Assembly: GCA_027069135.1 (NCBI GenBank)
Contig: JALXFE010000182.1
Span: 1 to 64,000, forward strand
Direction: 5' to 3'
Origin: Thermoanaerobaculia bacterium
GTDB taxonomy: Bacteria > Acidobacteriota > Thermoanaerobaculia > Multivoradales > JAHZIX01
Length of the DNA: 64,000 nt
How positions within the stretch are numbered: the stretch's first letter is position 1; every line of letters starts with the position of its first letter. Of this stretch, positions 24,937 through 33,799 are shown in pieces. The notes under the pieces were generated by a model that worked only from the letters and a program-made list of their open reading frames with translations, was not told where the DNA came from and searched no databases. The translations under genes and the position numbers were made by a program.

Positions 24937-26228
24937 GCTCCCGGCGACGAGTGGTCGTCACGGGCATGGGATTGGTCTCGACCCTCGGGTTCTCACCGAG
25001 ATCGGTCCACGAGAACCTGGTCCGTGGCCTTGACGGCTTCGGCCCTATCCAGCTCTTCGACACGGAGCAGCTGAGCGTTCGAACCGCCGGAGAGATCGCC
25101 TTCGAAGCGGAGGAACATCTCGGCACGGGGAGAAATCTTCGCCCTTTGGACCGTACCGCCCGGTTGGTGATCGCCGCTGCGGCCCGGACGCTGGATTCGA
25201 GTGGGCTGGCCGAGGTGGAGATCGGCTCCCAGCTGGTGGGTTTGGTCCTGGGCAGCATGTTCGGCAGTGTTCATTCCATCGCGGCCTTCGATCGCCGCGC
25301 TCTGATCGCCGGCCCGAGCTACGCCAAGCCCCTCCAATTCGCCAATAGTGTGATCAACGCCGCGGCCGGGCAGACGGCCATCTGGCACGGACTCAAGGGT
25401 ATTAATTCGACGATCGCCGGTGGCTCCCTGGCGGGCCTTTCGGCCTTGGGCTACGCGACGGACCTGGTCCGGGACGGGCGTATCGATACCGTTCTGGCGG
25501 GTGGCGGCGAAGAGCTCTGTAACGAATCCTTCTTCGGCTTTCTCAAGGCCGGGCGCCTCGCTGGATCAAGAAATGGCGCCCCGGCGCGGTCGGTTCCCTT
25601 CGATGCGGACCGTAACGGGTTCGCCTTGGCCGAGGGAGCTGCGCTATGCAGCCTCGAAGCGGAGGAGACCGCCCGCGGTCGGGGCGCTGAAGTCTTGGCG
25701 GAGATTCTCGGCCACGGCAACGCCTTCGATGCCTCGCGGGGCCGGGAGGCGGCCTCGGCGGCGGCGGCCATTGCCCGGGGCGGTGCTGCGGCTTTGGCGG
25801 ACGCGGGCCTCAACGCCGAGGAGATCGATCTTCTTTCGCTTTCCGGCAACGGAAGTCCCGAGGGGGATCGCCACGAGGCCCTGGGGCTCGCCGAGATCTT
25901 TGGTGAACGGCTGGCCGAGATTCCCTGTCTGGTGGTCAAGGCCGGGTTGGGTGAATCCCTGGGGGCTTCGGGGGGCTTTCAGACGGTGATGTTGATCGAG
26001 GCCGCTCGGCGGGGCTCGATCCCGGGAATCCCCGGTTTGAAACGTCTCGGTGTGCAGATTCCCTTGAAGACTCTGTCGACCGGGCCTCGGCATCTTTCTC
26101 CTTGGGGTGATCGACCCAGGCTGGGGCTGATTCACGCGTTGGGCTTGGACGGAGGGACCTCATCCCTGGTCGTAGCCATCCACCCACCTTCAAACTCCGG
26201 GTCACTGGCAGGGGAGCAGGCATCATGA
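24933..26228 (+). CDS. Chain-length-factor-like KS (active-site residues lost)
   Basis: A ketosynthase homolog of about 431 residues. The nucleophile region reads STIAGGSLAGLS (Cys replaced by Gly), the first His is changed (SGNGSPEGD for AHGTGTPxND), and the second is in AGLGESLGASG (His replaced by Glu). The fold-defining parts (VVVTGMGLVSTLG, FDADRNGFALAEGAA) remain. It should therefore be a non-condensing partner that shapes chain length. It can start at ATG 24933, which overlaps the KS stop (ATGA), or at ATG 24921. It is coupled to the HMG-CoA reductase by another ATGA. Confidence 0.88.
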   Translation: MSSRRRVVVTGMGLVSTLGFSPRSVHENLVRGLDGFGPIQLFDTEQLSVRTAGEIAFEAEEHLGTGRNLRPLDRTARLVIAAAARTLDSSGLAEVEIGSQLVGLVLGSMFGSVHSIAAFDRRALIAGPSYAKPLQFANSVINAAAGQTAIWHGLKGINSTIAGGSLAGLSALGYATDLVRDGRIDTVLAGGGEELCNESFFGFLKAGRLAGSRNGAPARSVPFDADRNGFALAEGAALCSLEAEETARGRGAEVLAEILGHGNAFDASRGREAASAAAAIARGGAAALADAGLNAEEIDLLSLSGNGSPEGDRHEALGLAEIFGERLAEIPCLVVKAGLGESLGASGGFQTVMLIEAARRGSIPGIPGLKRLGVQIPLKTLSTGPRHLSPWGDRPRLGLIHALGLDGGTSSLVVAIHPPSNSGSLAGEQAS

Positions 26229-27439
26229 AAAGTACCAGCGCCGCGACGGCCCTTCGCGAACCGATCTCCCTTGTGCCACGGCTCAAGAATCAGGGCTACG
26301 CGCGAGATCTCGTCGACCGGCGCCGAAGGTGGTTGGAAGAGCGCAGCCAGCAGAAGTTACCCCACGTCGGCCGCTTTTCGATCGCCAGCGAGGCCTGGCG
26401 GGGAAATATCGAAAATCCCATCGGGGCGGCTCAGGTGCCCTTAGGGATCGCCGGACCCCTACGGGTTTGTGGAGAGCACGCCCGGGGCGATGTCTATGTA
26501 CCGTTGGCGACGACCGAAGGTGCCCTGGTGCGTTCCTACGAGCGAGGCATGGTGGCGATCACCCGTTCCGGGGGCGCGACGGTTCGTATGGAGATCGACT
26601 CGAATCGAATCTCACCGGTGTTCCCGTTTGAGGACGTGGCCACCGCTTCGGCCTTCGCTCGACGTCTTCCCGGTTGGCTCGAGGACCTGCGGCGGGCTGC
26701 GGAATCGACGACCCGCCACGGAAAGTTGCTGCGGGTCACGGGTTTGCTCCTCGGTCGGGAGGTGATCGTCGATTTTGAGTACCACACCGCTGACGCCCAG
26801 GGAATGAACATGATCTCCGTCGCCACGGATGCGGCCTGTCGCTGGTTGGTGGAGCACGGAGGGGCTCGGAGCTACGCTATCTTTAGCGGCTACAACTCCG
26901 AGAAGCGGGCGAGCGGATCCCTGCTGCGCGGTGGCAAGGGAAAGACCGTAGTCGCCGGCGCCGAGATTCCTAAGGTTCTAACCCGCGCCGTGCTGCATGC
27001 GACACCGGAGGAACTGGTCGACCTGTGGCATCACACGGTTCTGGGGCATCTGAGGACCGGAGCCCTGGGCTACAACGGGCACGTGGCCAACGGCCTCACG
27101 GCCTTCTTCGTCGCCACCGGTCAGGACGTCGCCAACGTCGTCAACTCGTCGGTTGCGATCACGAATTTTGAGCTGACTCCCGGTGGCGACCTCTACGCCA
27201 GTGTCACCCTCCCCTCCCTATCGGTCGCCACCGTCGGTGGCGGCACCGGTTTGGGAACGAGCCGCGAATGCCTGGAGATGCTCGGTTGTTTCGGTGCCGG
27301 CGGAGCTCCGAGGCTGGCGGAGATCATCGCCGCGACCGTGCTCGCCGGCGAGTTGTCCATGGGGGGAGCCATCGCTTCCGGTGAATTCGTGGCGGCCCAT
27401 GACGGCCTCGGCCGCAATCGTCCAGAGGCTCTGTCATGA
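26225..27439 (+). CDS. Class I HMG-CoA reductase
   Basis: A 404-residue NADPH-dependent reductase with all signatures of class I HMG-CoA reductase: ENPIGAAQVPLGIAGPL, Glu98 in PLATTEGAL, GMNMIS, Lys227 in SGYNSEKRA, Asp301 in ATGQDVAN, VGGGTGLGTSRE, and the C-terminal His392 in VAAHDGLGRN. The normal reaction is the four-electron reduction of HMG-CoA to mevalonate. Within a KS/CLF operon and with no other mevalonate gene here, it may supply isoprenoid precursor, or it may have been recruited to reduce an acyl thioester to an alcohol. It overlaps its neighbours by 4 bp on both sides. Confidence 0.95.
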   Translation: MKSTSAATALREPISLVPRLKNQGYARDLVDRRRRWLEERSQQKLPHVGRFSIASEAWRGNIENPIGAAQVPLGIAGPLRVCGEHARGDVYVPLATTEGALVRSYERGMVAITRSGGATVRMEIDSNRISPVFPFEDVATASAFARRLPGWLEDLRRAAESTTRHGKLLRVTGLLLGREVIVDFEYHTADAQGMNMISVATDAACRWLVEHGGARSYAIFSGYNSEKRASGSLLRGGKGKTVVAGAEIPKVLTRAVLHATPEELVDLWHHTVLGHLRTGALGYNGHVANGLTAFFVATGQDVANVVNSSVAITNFELTPGGDLYASVTLPSLSVATVGGGTGLGTSRECLEMLGCFGAGGAPRLAEIIAATVLAGELSMGGAIASGEFVAAHDGLGRNRPEALS

Positions 27440-29013
27440 AGCGGCGGTTCCGGGGGATCGGAAGCGTGGGAGGGCCGGCGGAGCCGGAGAGCCGCTACGA
27501 CGTGGTCATCATCGGGGCTGGTATCGGCGGCCTGGTATGCGCCAATCTCCTCGTCCGGGAAGGCCTCTCGGTGTTGCTCCTGGAGCAGCATTACATGGTG
27601 GGAGGCTATTGCAGCACCTTTAGAAGGGGTGGCTTCACATTCGATGCGGCGACCCATTTCTATCCGCTCCTGGGGAACCGGGAGACGCTGACGGGAAGGC
27701 TCCTCGAGGAGCTCGGGGTCGAGACCGGCTGGGTCAAGATGGACCCGGTGGACACCTTCCACTTCCCGGACGGCAGCCGTTTCGACGTCCCGGCGGATTT
27801 TGAGACCTATCGTGCGGCTTTGGACGAAGCCTTCCCGGAGGAGAGGGAGAGCCTCGACGCATTCTTCAAGGAAGTCCGGGAAGTGTATCTCCTGGGCCTC
27901 CTGGCCTATTTTCGGGGCCGGGAGGTTGCGCGCCTGGATCCTTACCGCAAGCTCTCCGTCAAGGAGGTCCTGGACCGTCGCTTCCGGGATGAGAAGCTGA
28001 AGCTTCTCCTGACTGCCGATTGTCCCCATTGGGGCTCACCACCGAGCCGGACGTCTTTCGTCTTCGATTCGATGCTGCGGCTGTCCTATTTTCTCGGAAA
28101 TTACTATCCGAAACTCGGGTCTCAGGCCTTCGCCGACGAGCTCGCTGTGCGCTTCGAAGAAAACGGAGGCCATCTGATGATGAGCACCCGAGCGCGGCGC
28201 ATCGAGATCGAGGGCGGGCGAGCCTCAGCCGTGACAATGGAGACGACCCGGGGACGGATCAAAGGGCGCCGCCGGGTAGCTGCCGGCACCGTGGTTTCCA
28301 ACGCTGACCTGCACCTTACCCTCAACGAGTTGTTGCCGCCGGAGGTCGTCGACCCGGCCTTTCGTGCCCAGGTGGAGCCCCTGCGATGTTCCTTTCCCTG
28401 CTTTCTCTCCCATATCGGCCTGCGAGGGGTCACTCCGGAGGTCTTGGAACGAGCCCAGGGCTACTACTGGAATACCTGGGATCCGGAATTGGTGGGGCGC
28501 AACGGGTTGCGGTGCAAGGTCTTCGCTCCCACCCTCTACGAGCCCCGGATGGCGCCCGAGGGCAAGCAAATCGTCATCTTGCAGAAGGTCCTCGATATCG
28601 AACATCCGGAGTTCGGCTCCTGGGCCGCCGACAAGGCGGCCGTCGAAGCCTATGTCACCGATGCCCTCGAAGCGGCGGTGCCGGGAATCCGGGAACAGAT
28701 TGAAGTGCAAACCTCCGCCTCGGCCCAGACCTCCTGGCGATTCACATTGAATACCAAGGGCTCGATGTTGGGATGGGAGATGTCTCCGGACCAATTGGGC
28801 CTCTTACGCCCGGACACCCGGGGCCCCGTTCCCGGGCTCCACCTGGTGGGCCATTGGACGCGGCCCGGCGGTGGCATCACGCCGGTGATCGTATCGGCCT
28901 TGCGAGTCGCTGCCACGGTGGCCCGGGGGGACGTGCGAGGGTTGGAAGCCCAACAACTAGCGATGGCCTCGGCGTCCGGCATCGCCAGCCTGCGGGGGGC
29001 CTCATGGGGATGA
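27436..29013 (+). CDS. CrtI/CrtISO-like FAD-dependent desaturase or isomerase
   Basis: A 525-residue flavoprotein of the phytoene desaturase/carotenoid isomerase/retinol saturase superfamily. The dinucleotide-binding motif DVVIIGAGIGGLVCA is at 22-36, followed by the family second motif LLLEQHYMVGGYCST. The typical C-terminal signature LHLVGHWTRPGGGITPVIVSA is at about 475-495. It should bind FAD and act on a long lipophilic polyene by desaturation, saturation or cis-trans isomerisation. The closing GHWTRPGGG form is nearer to CrtISO/CrtO-type than to classical CrtI. It is coupled to both neighbours by overlap. Substrate unknown. Confidence 0.88.
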   Translation: MKRRFRGIGSVGGPAEPESRYDVVIIGAGIGGLVCANLLVREGLSVLLLEQHYMVGGYCSTFRRGGFTFDAATHFYPLLGNRETLTGRLLEELGVETGWVKMDPVDTFHFPDGSRFDVPADFETYRAALDEAFPEERESLDAFFKEVREVYLLGLLAYFRGREVARLDPYRKLSVKEVLDRRFRDEKLKLLLTADCPHWGSPPSRTSFVFDSMLRLSYFLGNYYPKLGSQAFADELAVRFEENGGHLMMSTRARRIEIEGGRASAVTMETTRGRIKGRRRVAAGTVVSNADLHLTLNELLPPEVVDPAFRAQVEPLRCSFPCFLSHIGLRGVTPEVLERAQGYYWNTWDPELVGRNGLRCKVFAPTLYEPRMAPEGKQIVILQKVLDIEHPEFGSWAADKAAVEAYVTDALEAAVPGIREQIEVQTSASAQTSWRFTLNTKGSMLGWEMSPDQLGLLRPDTRGPVPGLHLVGHWTRPGGGITPVIVSALRVAATVARGDVRGLEAQQLAMASASGIASLRGASWG

Positions 29014-30740
29014 TTCGAACCCTCGTCGTCGGCGGGGAAGACACCTTCAGCGAGCGCCTCGCGGCAGAGCTCGCTACCGAGGCGGTGATCTATCGAGATC
29101 CGGTGGAAAACGGAGCGGGCCTGCGCGATGTCCTTGTGAGCTCAAGGCCTCGGGGCGTGGTTTATGTCGCCCCTTCTCGGAGCGACCGCTTCGGCCTGCC
29201 GAAGGTGTGGGAAGCCGCGCGGGTGGCGGCGCTCTGCCGCGAGGCGGGCATTCGCCACACGATCCTCATCTCGAGCTCAGAAGCGATCGAACCGGATTGC
29301 CGGCATCCAGGCCTGGTGTTTGAGTCCTGGCGGGCCGAGCAGGGGAGCGAGCATCCCATCGCGCGCCGTTGGCTGGAGCTCGAGGAGAAATTCTTGGAAG
29401 CCGCGGGCTCCGGGGCCTGTGTGCTGCGCCCGGCCCCGCTTCTGGAATCGGGCGCCCTCGACGCCGGGAGTGGTTTTTTCACCCGACTCTTCCGGGGCCG
29501 GGCCGCTTTTACTCTACCGGGCTACAACCCCAGCCTGCAGCTGCTCGCACCGGAGGATCTGTCGAGGGCCCTCGAGCGGGTGGTGGAGGCGAAGGGGGTC
29601 GGGATCTTTCATGTGGCGCCAGCGGGTACCATCCCGCTGCACTCGGCCCTGCGCCTGGCCGGGGTTCCTCGGATCCCCGTGCCCGCCGTCCTTCAGAGCC
29701 CCGTACGGTGGGCCTTGAAAGCCTTCGGCAGGGCAGAGCCGACGCATCGCCTTGCATATTTGCGCTATCCGTTCACCGTCGATAGCGAGCGCTTGAGGTC
29801 CTTGGGCTGGCGACCGCTACGCACGTCGGCGGAGGCACTTCTCGACAGTCTGCCGGATTTGCCGGAGAAACGGCGTCCTGCCGAGGGGGAGCTTCGCTTC
29901 GATGATCTGGGGATGGATGAGAAATACATCGCGCGCCGGTCGCGGGGAGCCTTTCGGTTTCTTCACGATGTCTATTGGCGGATCGACATAGAGGGCACGG
30001 AGAATGTACCGACGGCGGGCCGCGGTGTGCTGGTGGGGGTCCATCGGGGGCACCAGCCCTACGACGGCGTCATGTTGCTCCAGCACCTGGTGCGCCAGCT
30101 CGGGCGTGCGCCTCGATTCCTGATTCATCCCTCCCTCACAAAACCGCCCTTCCTCTCGGATTTCATGACCCGGGTGGGCGGCATCCTGGCGTGCCGGGTG
30201 AACGCGGAGAGGGTGCTCCGAAATGACGAGCTCCTGGGAGTCTTCCCGGAGGGGATTCGTGGAGCCTTCACTCGCTACCGGGACGCCTACCGCCTGCGCC
30301 GCTTCGGTCGCAACGAGTTCGTCAGGCTGGCCATTGCCAACCGAGCCCCCATCATCCCCTTCGTCACAGTCGGTAGCGCGGAGATCTTTCCCATCTTGGG
30401 AAAAATCCGTTGGCCCTGGTGGCAGAGGCTTTCGCTATGGCCCTGTTTTCCTATCACTCCGACGCTTTCCCTCCTCCCTCTGCCCTCGAAGTGGCATACG
30501 GTGATCCTGGAGCCGATCCATGTTGAAAAGGAGTTTCCCCCCGCGGCAGCCGAGGACCCGGAGGTAGTGCAGGCGGTGGCCCAACAGGTTCGGCGGTCGA
30601 TGGAGCAGGCCTTGGGCCGCCTTCTCGCCCGCCGACGCCATCTGTTCTGGGGGCGGTTGTCCGATGCGGTGGCTGAGACCTCGGCCTCGCGGTGGTCCCG
30701 GGAGGCGCAGGTCACGGCTCATCAGGAGAAGGAGCAGTGA
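29004..30740 (+). CDS. Fusion of SDR-like domain and PlsC-type acyltransferase
   Basis: A 578-residue two-domain protein. The N-terminal half (about 1-300) resembles an extended SDR/epimerase, but the nucleotide loop is degenerate (LVVGGEDTFSERLA instead of GxxGxxG) and no YxxxK is clear. The C-terminal half (about 310-540) has the PlsC acyltransferase blocks: VHRGHQPYDG for the His/Asp motif and VFPEGIRGAF for FPEGTR. It probably transfers an acyl group to a hydroxyl at the membrane surface. It starts at ATG 29004, or at ATG 29010, which overlaps the preceding TGA. The UbiB gene starts inside its stop (GTGA). Confidence 0.82.
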   Translation: MGMIRTLVVGGEDTFSERLAAELATEAVIYRDPVENGAGLRDVLVSSRPRGVVYVAPSRSDRFGLPKVWEAARVAALCREAGIRHTILISSSEAIEPDCRHPGLVFESWRAEQGSEHPIARRWLELEEKFLEAAGSGACVLRPAPLLESGALDAGSGFFTRLFRGRAAFTLPGYNPSLQLLAPEDLSRALERVVEAKGVGIFHVAPAGTIPLHSALRLAGVPRIPVPAVLQSPVRWALKAFGRAEPTHRLAYLRYPFTVDSERLRSLGWRPLRTSAEALLDSLPDLPEKRRPAEGELRFDDLGMDEKYIARRSRGAFRFLHDVYWRIDIEGTENVPTAGRGVLVGVHRGHQPYDGVMLLQHLVRQLGRAPRFLIHPSLTKPPFLSDFMTRVGGILACRVNAERVLRNDELLGVFPEGIRGAFTRYRDAYRLRRFGRNEFVRLAIANRAPIIPFVTVGSAEIFPILGKIRWPWWQRLSLWPCFPITPTLSLLPLPSKWHTVILEPIHVEKEFPPAAAEDPEVVQAVAQQVRRSMEQALGRLLARRRHLFWGRLSDAVAETSASRWSREAQVTAHQEKEQ

Positions 30741-32179
30741 GTGGGCATTCTTCCCGAGCACGTCGGCTGGGCAGCCTCGCGGTCGTGCTCTCGCGCTACG
30801 CGCTTTGGCGCCTCGCCGCGCGTTTCGATCAGGATCCGGCCGCGACCGGTCCGCGGGATTTGCGCCGCCTGGTAAGGGGGCTCGGCGGCACCTACATCAA
30901 ATTCGGCCAGATCTTGGCATTGCAACCGGATCTTCTGCCACTGCCCTATTGTGACGCCCTTCTCGAGCTCCTGGATCGCGTCGAGCCGGTGCCCTTCGAG
31001 GACATCCGCCGGGTGCTTGAGGAGGAGCTCGGGAAGCCGACCCAGGACCTCTTCGAGGAGCTCAGCCCGGAGCCGCTGGCGACGGCCTCGATCGGTCAGG
31101 TCCATATCGGTGTCGTCCACGGCACGAAGGTAGCCGTCAAAGTTCAGCGACCCCGGGCGCCTCAGGAGTTCGAACAGGACATCCAGCTGATGGAGACCTG
31201 CATCCGGTGGATCCGCATCCTTCGACTCCGGCCCCTCGCCTGGCTCATCGAGCCGACCTCGGAATTCGTCCGCTGGACCCGGGAGGAATTGGATTTTAGG
31301 TTCGAAGCGCGGTACGCGAGAGCCCTTTTTGAGCAGGCTCGGTCCAACGAGGCGCAAGGGGTTCCGAGGGTCCTAGAGAGCTTTACCTCCCGCAGAACCC
31401 TGATCACGACATTCCTCGATGGAATTCCCCTCTTGGCCTACCTCCGGGCCCGGGAGCAGGGGGATGAGGTGACCCTGGCGCGGGTCTCCGAGTTGGGCTT
31501 CGACGAGGACCGCTTCGCCGCCAACGTGATCGAGAATTTCTTGGGCGATGTTTTCCGTCACGGGATCTACCACGCGGATTTGCATCCCGCGAACCTGCTG
31601 ATTCTGCGCGACAACCGGGTCGGCTACGTCGACTTCGGCATTATAGGCGTCCTGAGCCCTTACTCCCGCCGGCACCTGGTGACGATGACGCTGGCGATGG
31701 CGCGGGGCGATATCTCGACCCTGGCCGGAGAATACCTTCGGGTTACGGAGCACGGTCCGGGTTCCGACTACGAAGGGCTTCGGGAGGGCCTCGAGAGGTT
31801 GGCCGGGAGCTGGTATGTCGAGGAGTCCGGCGGCCGTCGCCTCCATGCCAACTTCACCGTCGTCATGGGGCAGATGCTTCGGCTGTCACGGCAGACCCGA
31901 ATCATGCCGGAGCGGGACATCGTGAAATACATCCGATCCGCCATCGCCATCGACGGCTTGATCACCCGCTTCGCTCCGGAGTTCGATCTGGGGGCTCACC
32001 TGGCGGGATCCTGCGCGCGGCTGATCCTCGGCCAGGCTTTCACCAACAAGCTGACCAGCTTGCGTTTGACGGACCTATGGAACGCCGGCAATCGCCTCTT
32101 GGGGGACGGCTCCCGCCGCGCTCTCGAGGGGCTCGATGCTCTGCTCTCCGGCCCTGCCCCCTCCGGGGGTGGGCCATGA
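30737..32179 (+). CDS. UbiB/ABC1-family atypical kinase
   Basis: A 480-residue UbiB-like protein with the hallmark motifs intact: KFGQ (55-58, in GGTYIKFGQILALQPDLLP), the Ala-rich loop TASIGQVH, VAVKVQRP with the ATP Lys, HADLHPANLL with catalytic Asp and Asn, and YVDFGIIG with the metal Asp. The family has ATPase activity and supports ubiquinone and other lipophilic precursor handling at membranes. GTG 30737 overlaps the previous stop and has AAGGAG upstream. A degenerate relative is encoded three genes later (33796-35358), so the pair may act together on the operon's lipid product. Confidence 0.92.
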   Translation: MSGHSSRARRLGSLAVVLSRYALWRLAARFDQDPAATGPRDLRRLVRGLGGTYIKFGQILALQPDLLPLPYCDALLELLDRVEPVPFEDIRRVLEEELGKPTQDLFEELSPEPLATASIGQVHIGVVHGTKVAVKVQRPRAPQEFEQDIQLMETCIRWIRILRLRPLAWLIEPTSEFVRWTREELDFRFEARYARALFEQARSNEAQGVPRVLESFTSRRTLITTFLDGIPLLAYLRAREQGDEVTLARVSELGFDEDRFAANVIENFLGDVFRHGIYHADLHPANLLILRDNRVGYVDFGIIGVLSPYSRRHLVTMTLAMARGDISTLAGEYLRVTEHGPGSDYEGLREGLERLAGSWYVEESGGRRLHANFTVVMGQMLRLSRQTRIMPERDIVKYIRSAIAIDGLITRFAPEFDLGAHLAGSCARLILGQAFTNKLTSLRLTDLWNAGNRLLGDGSRRALEGLDALLSGPAPSGGGP

Positions 32180-32499
32180 GCGGTCTCGGCTCTCTCGGCC
32201 GGCTCCTGGGGGCGGTCACCGGGCTCGGTGCCCAGGAGGTCCGCCGGGCCCTCGAGGGCGACCCGGAGGTCCACCGCCGACTGGATCGCCTCGCCCGGGA
32301 ATCAGCCCAAGAACTCGGACCCACCGCAGGTCGCATGTTTCGAGCCATAAACGCTCTGCTGGGAGGTGGAACGGACCTCCTTCGGTCCCGGAGTCCGGTG
32401 GCAGCGAGGGGTTTGGTGGACACCTGGGAAGCTCTGAACCTGTCGGGGGTCGAGGTCGAGAGAGCCGAGAAGGAAGCTCGGGGAGGTGAGTGTGAGTGA
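32176..32499 (+). CDS. Small hypothetical protein of the KS/UbiB operon
   Basis: A 107-residue protein starting with ATG overlapping the UbiB stop (ATGA). It is mostly amphipathic helix with Leu, Ala, Arg and Gly (LGRLLGAVTGLGAQEVRRAL) and has no Cys, signal peptide or membrane segment. It resembles no family I know. Its position between UbiB and the FWHGAGR protein, both coupled, suggests an accessory subunit or adaptor. Confidence 0.7.
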   Translation: MSGLGSLGRLLGAVTGLGAQEVRRALEGDPEVHRRLDRLARESAQELGPTAGRMFRAINALLGGGTDLLRSRSPVAARGLVDTWEALNLSGVEVERAEKEARGGECE

Positions 32500-33799
32500 G
32501 TGGGTGAAAGTCCTCAGTCGCTTGGGTTGGACGGCGTCGCTCTACGGTGCCGAGCGATGGGTTCAGGCGGTGCAAGGCCGATCTTCGGGGCGGGACCTCG
32601 ATCTCCTGGCCGCGGACCTGAGGAGCCGGATGGGCTCTGGGTGGAAGCTTCTCTGCCGGGCCGGTGAGGATCTTCAAACCGAGGGTTGGGCGCTTCTGAA
32701 AGACCCTACAGAGGGGGGGATGGCAGCCCTCGGTGAGGCGTTGGCGAGCCAGGCCCGGCAGGGTCTGAACTCGCTGTTGGCTCCCGAGCGGGGAAAGCTG
32801 GCGAGATTGGAATTCCGTAACCGGATGGAGGTCTACCGTCTGGTCGTCGAGAGCCACGGATCGATCGAGTCCAGCGCCGACGAGGGCTTCGACCTGGCCG
32901 CCGCGGTCGAAGGGGTTCTCGGCCTCGAGCCGCGGCGGCAGCTGTGGGCCTTCGAGGGCCTGGGCCACGCCTATGGTGCTGCTGCCTTGCACCACAGCGA
33001 TGAGCCCGCGCACCTGCTGGCCTCGCCCACCGGATGCGATATTCCCGAGACCGGCTGGCCCATGCTTCACGCGGGCCTGGGGCTGGCAATCGCTGAAGCT
33101 TGCCTGGCGGGGTTGGGAATCGATGAGGAGACCACCGCCGTCGATCGGTCTTTGAAGCGGTTCTTGCGGCTTTGCCAGATCAACGCTCGGCCCGGCCATG
33201 TTCGCGGCGCCTGGGATTCTCTGGGTTTCTACGCCCGGAGTCAGGCGCCGGAGTGGTTCGAGCCCATCTCCCGTGCGATCGAGGCGCGGGGAGACCGGAC
33301 CCTCCTCGGCATGTTTTGGCATGGAGCGGGCCGGGCTCTCTACTTCTTGCCGTCCTGCGCCGCCGCCAGCCTTGTCGGCGAGGATCTCATGGTCAAGTTG
33401 GCGCTGCGCGACGCCAAGACTCCCTATGCCCTCGAGAATCTGCAGGCGGGTCTGGGGCTCGCCAGCACCCTCACCAACCTGGCTCAGCCGGCGGTGGTGG
33501 AGCGGCTCTTGGGAGCCCAGGGAGACCGCTTGCTCCCGGGCTTTTCTCAAGGAGTCGCTTCCGCCGCGGTGATCCGTTCGGCTCTCACTCCGGATTGGAC
33601 GGCCGTGGAGGCGTGGCTGAGTCACCGTCCGGCGCAAGAGAACTCCCTGATCTGGGAAGAGGCTGCCCGGCTTCCTTTTTGCCAGGGCCTGGCCGGAGAG
33701 AGAGAGCCGAACGCGGCGCCGTTGCCCTTTTTGGAGCTGAATTTGGAGCTCCGGGCCAGAAATCTGAAGAGCGTCGCCGCCGGGGGGAAGGTCGGTTGA
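32486..33799 (+). CDS. FWHGAGR protein A (possibly DUF1702-like)
   Basis: A 437-residue soluble-looking protein with many Ala/Leu helices and conserved-looking blocks: FEGLGHAYGAAALHH, GWPMLHAGLGLAIAEA, FWHGAGRALYF and NLQAGLGLAS. The FWHGAGRxLYF block recurs in the gene at 35355, so the two are paralogs. The block order (EGxG/A, GLG, GxGRxLxF) reminds me of DUF1702 proteins that accompany enediyne and related clusters. I give this from memory only. It starts at GTG 32486, overlapping the small gene by 14 bp. No catalytic function is assigned. Confidence 0.75.
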   Translation: MSVSEWVKVLSRLGWTASLYGAERWVQAVQGRSSGRDLDLLAADLRSRMGSGWKLLCRAGEDLQTEGWALLKDPTEGGMAALGEALASQARQGLNSLLAPERGKLARLEFRNRMEVYRLVVESHGSIESSADEGFDLAAAVEGVLGLEPRRQLWAFEGLGHAYGAAALHHSDEPAHLLASPTGCDIPETGWPMLHAGLGLAIAEACLAGLGIDEETTAVDRSLKRFLRLCQINARPGHVRGAWDSLGFYARSQAPEWFEPISRAIEARGDRTLLGMFWHGAGRALYFLPSCAAASLVGEDLMVKLALRDAKTPYALENLQAGLGLASTLTNLAQPAVVERLLGAQGDRLLPGFSQGVASAAVIRSALTPDWTAVEAWLSHRPAQENSLIWEEAARLPFCQGLAGEREPNAAPLPFLELNLELRARNLKSVAAGGKVG

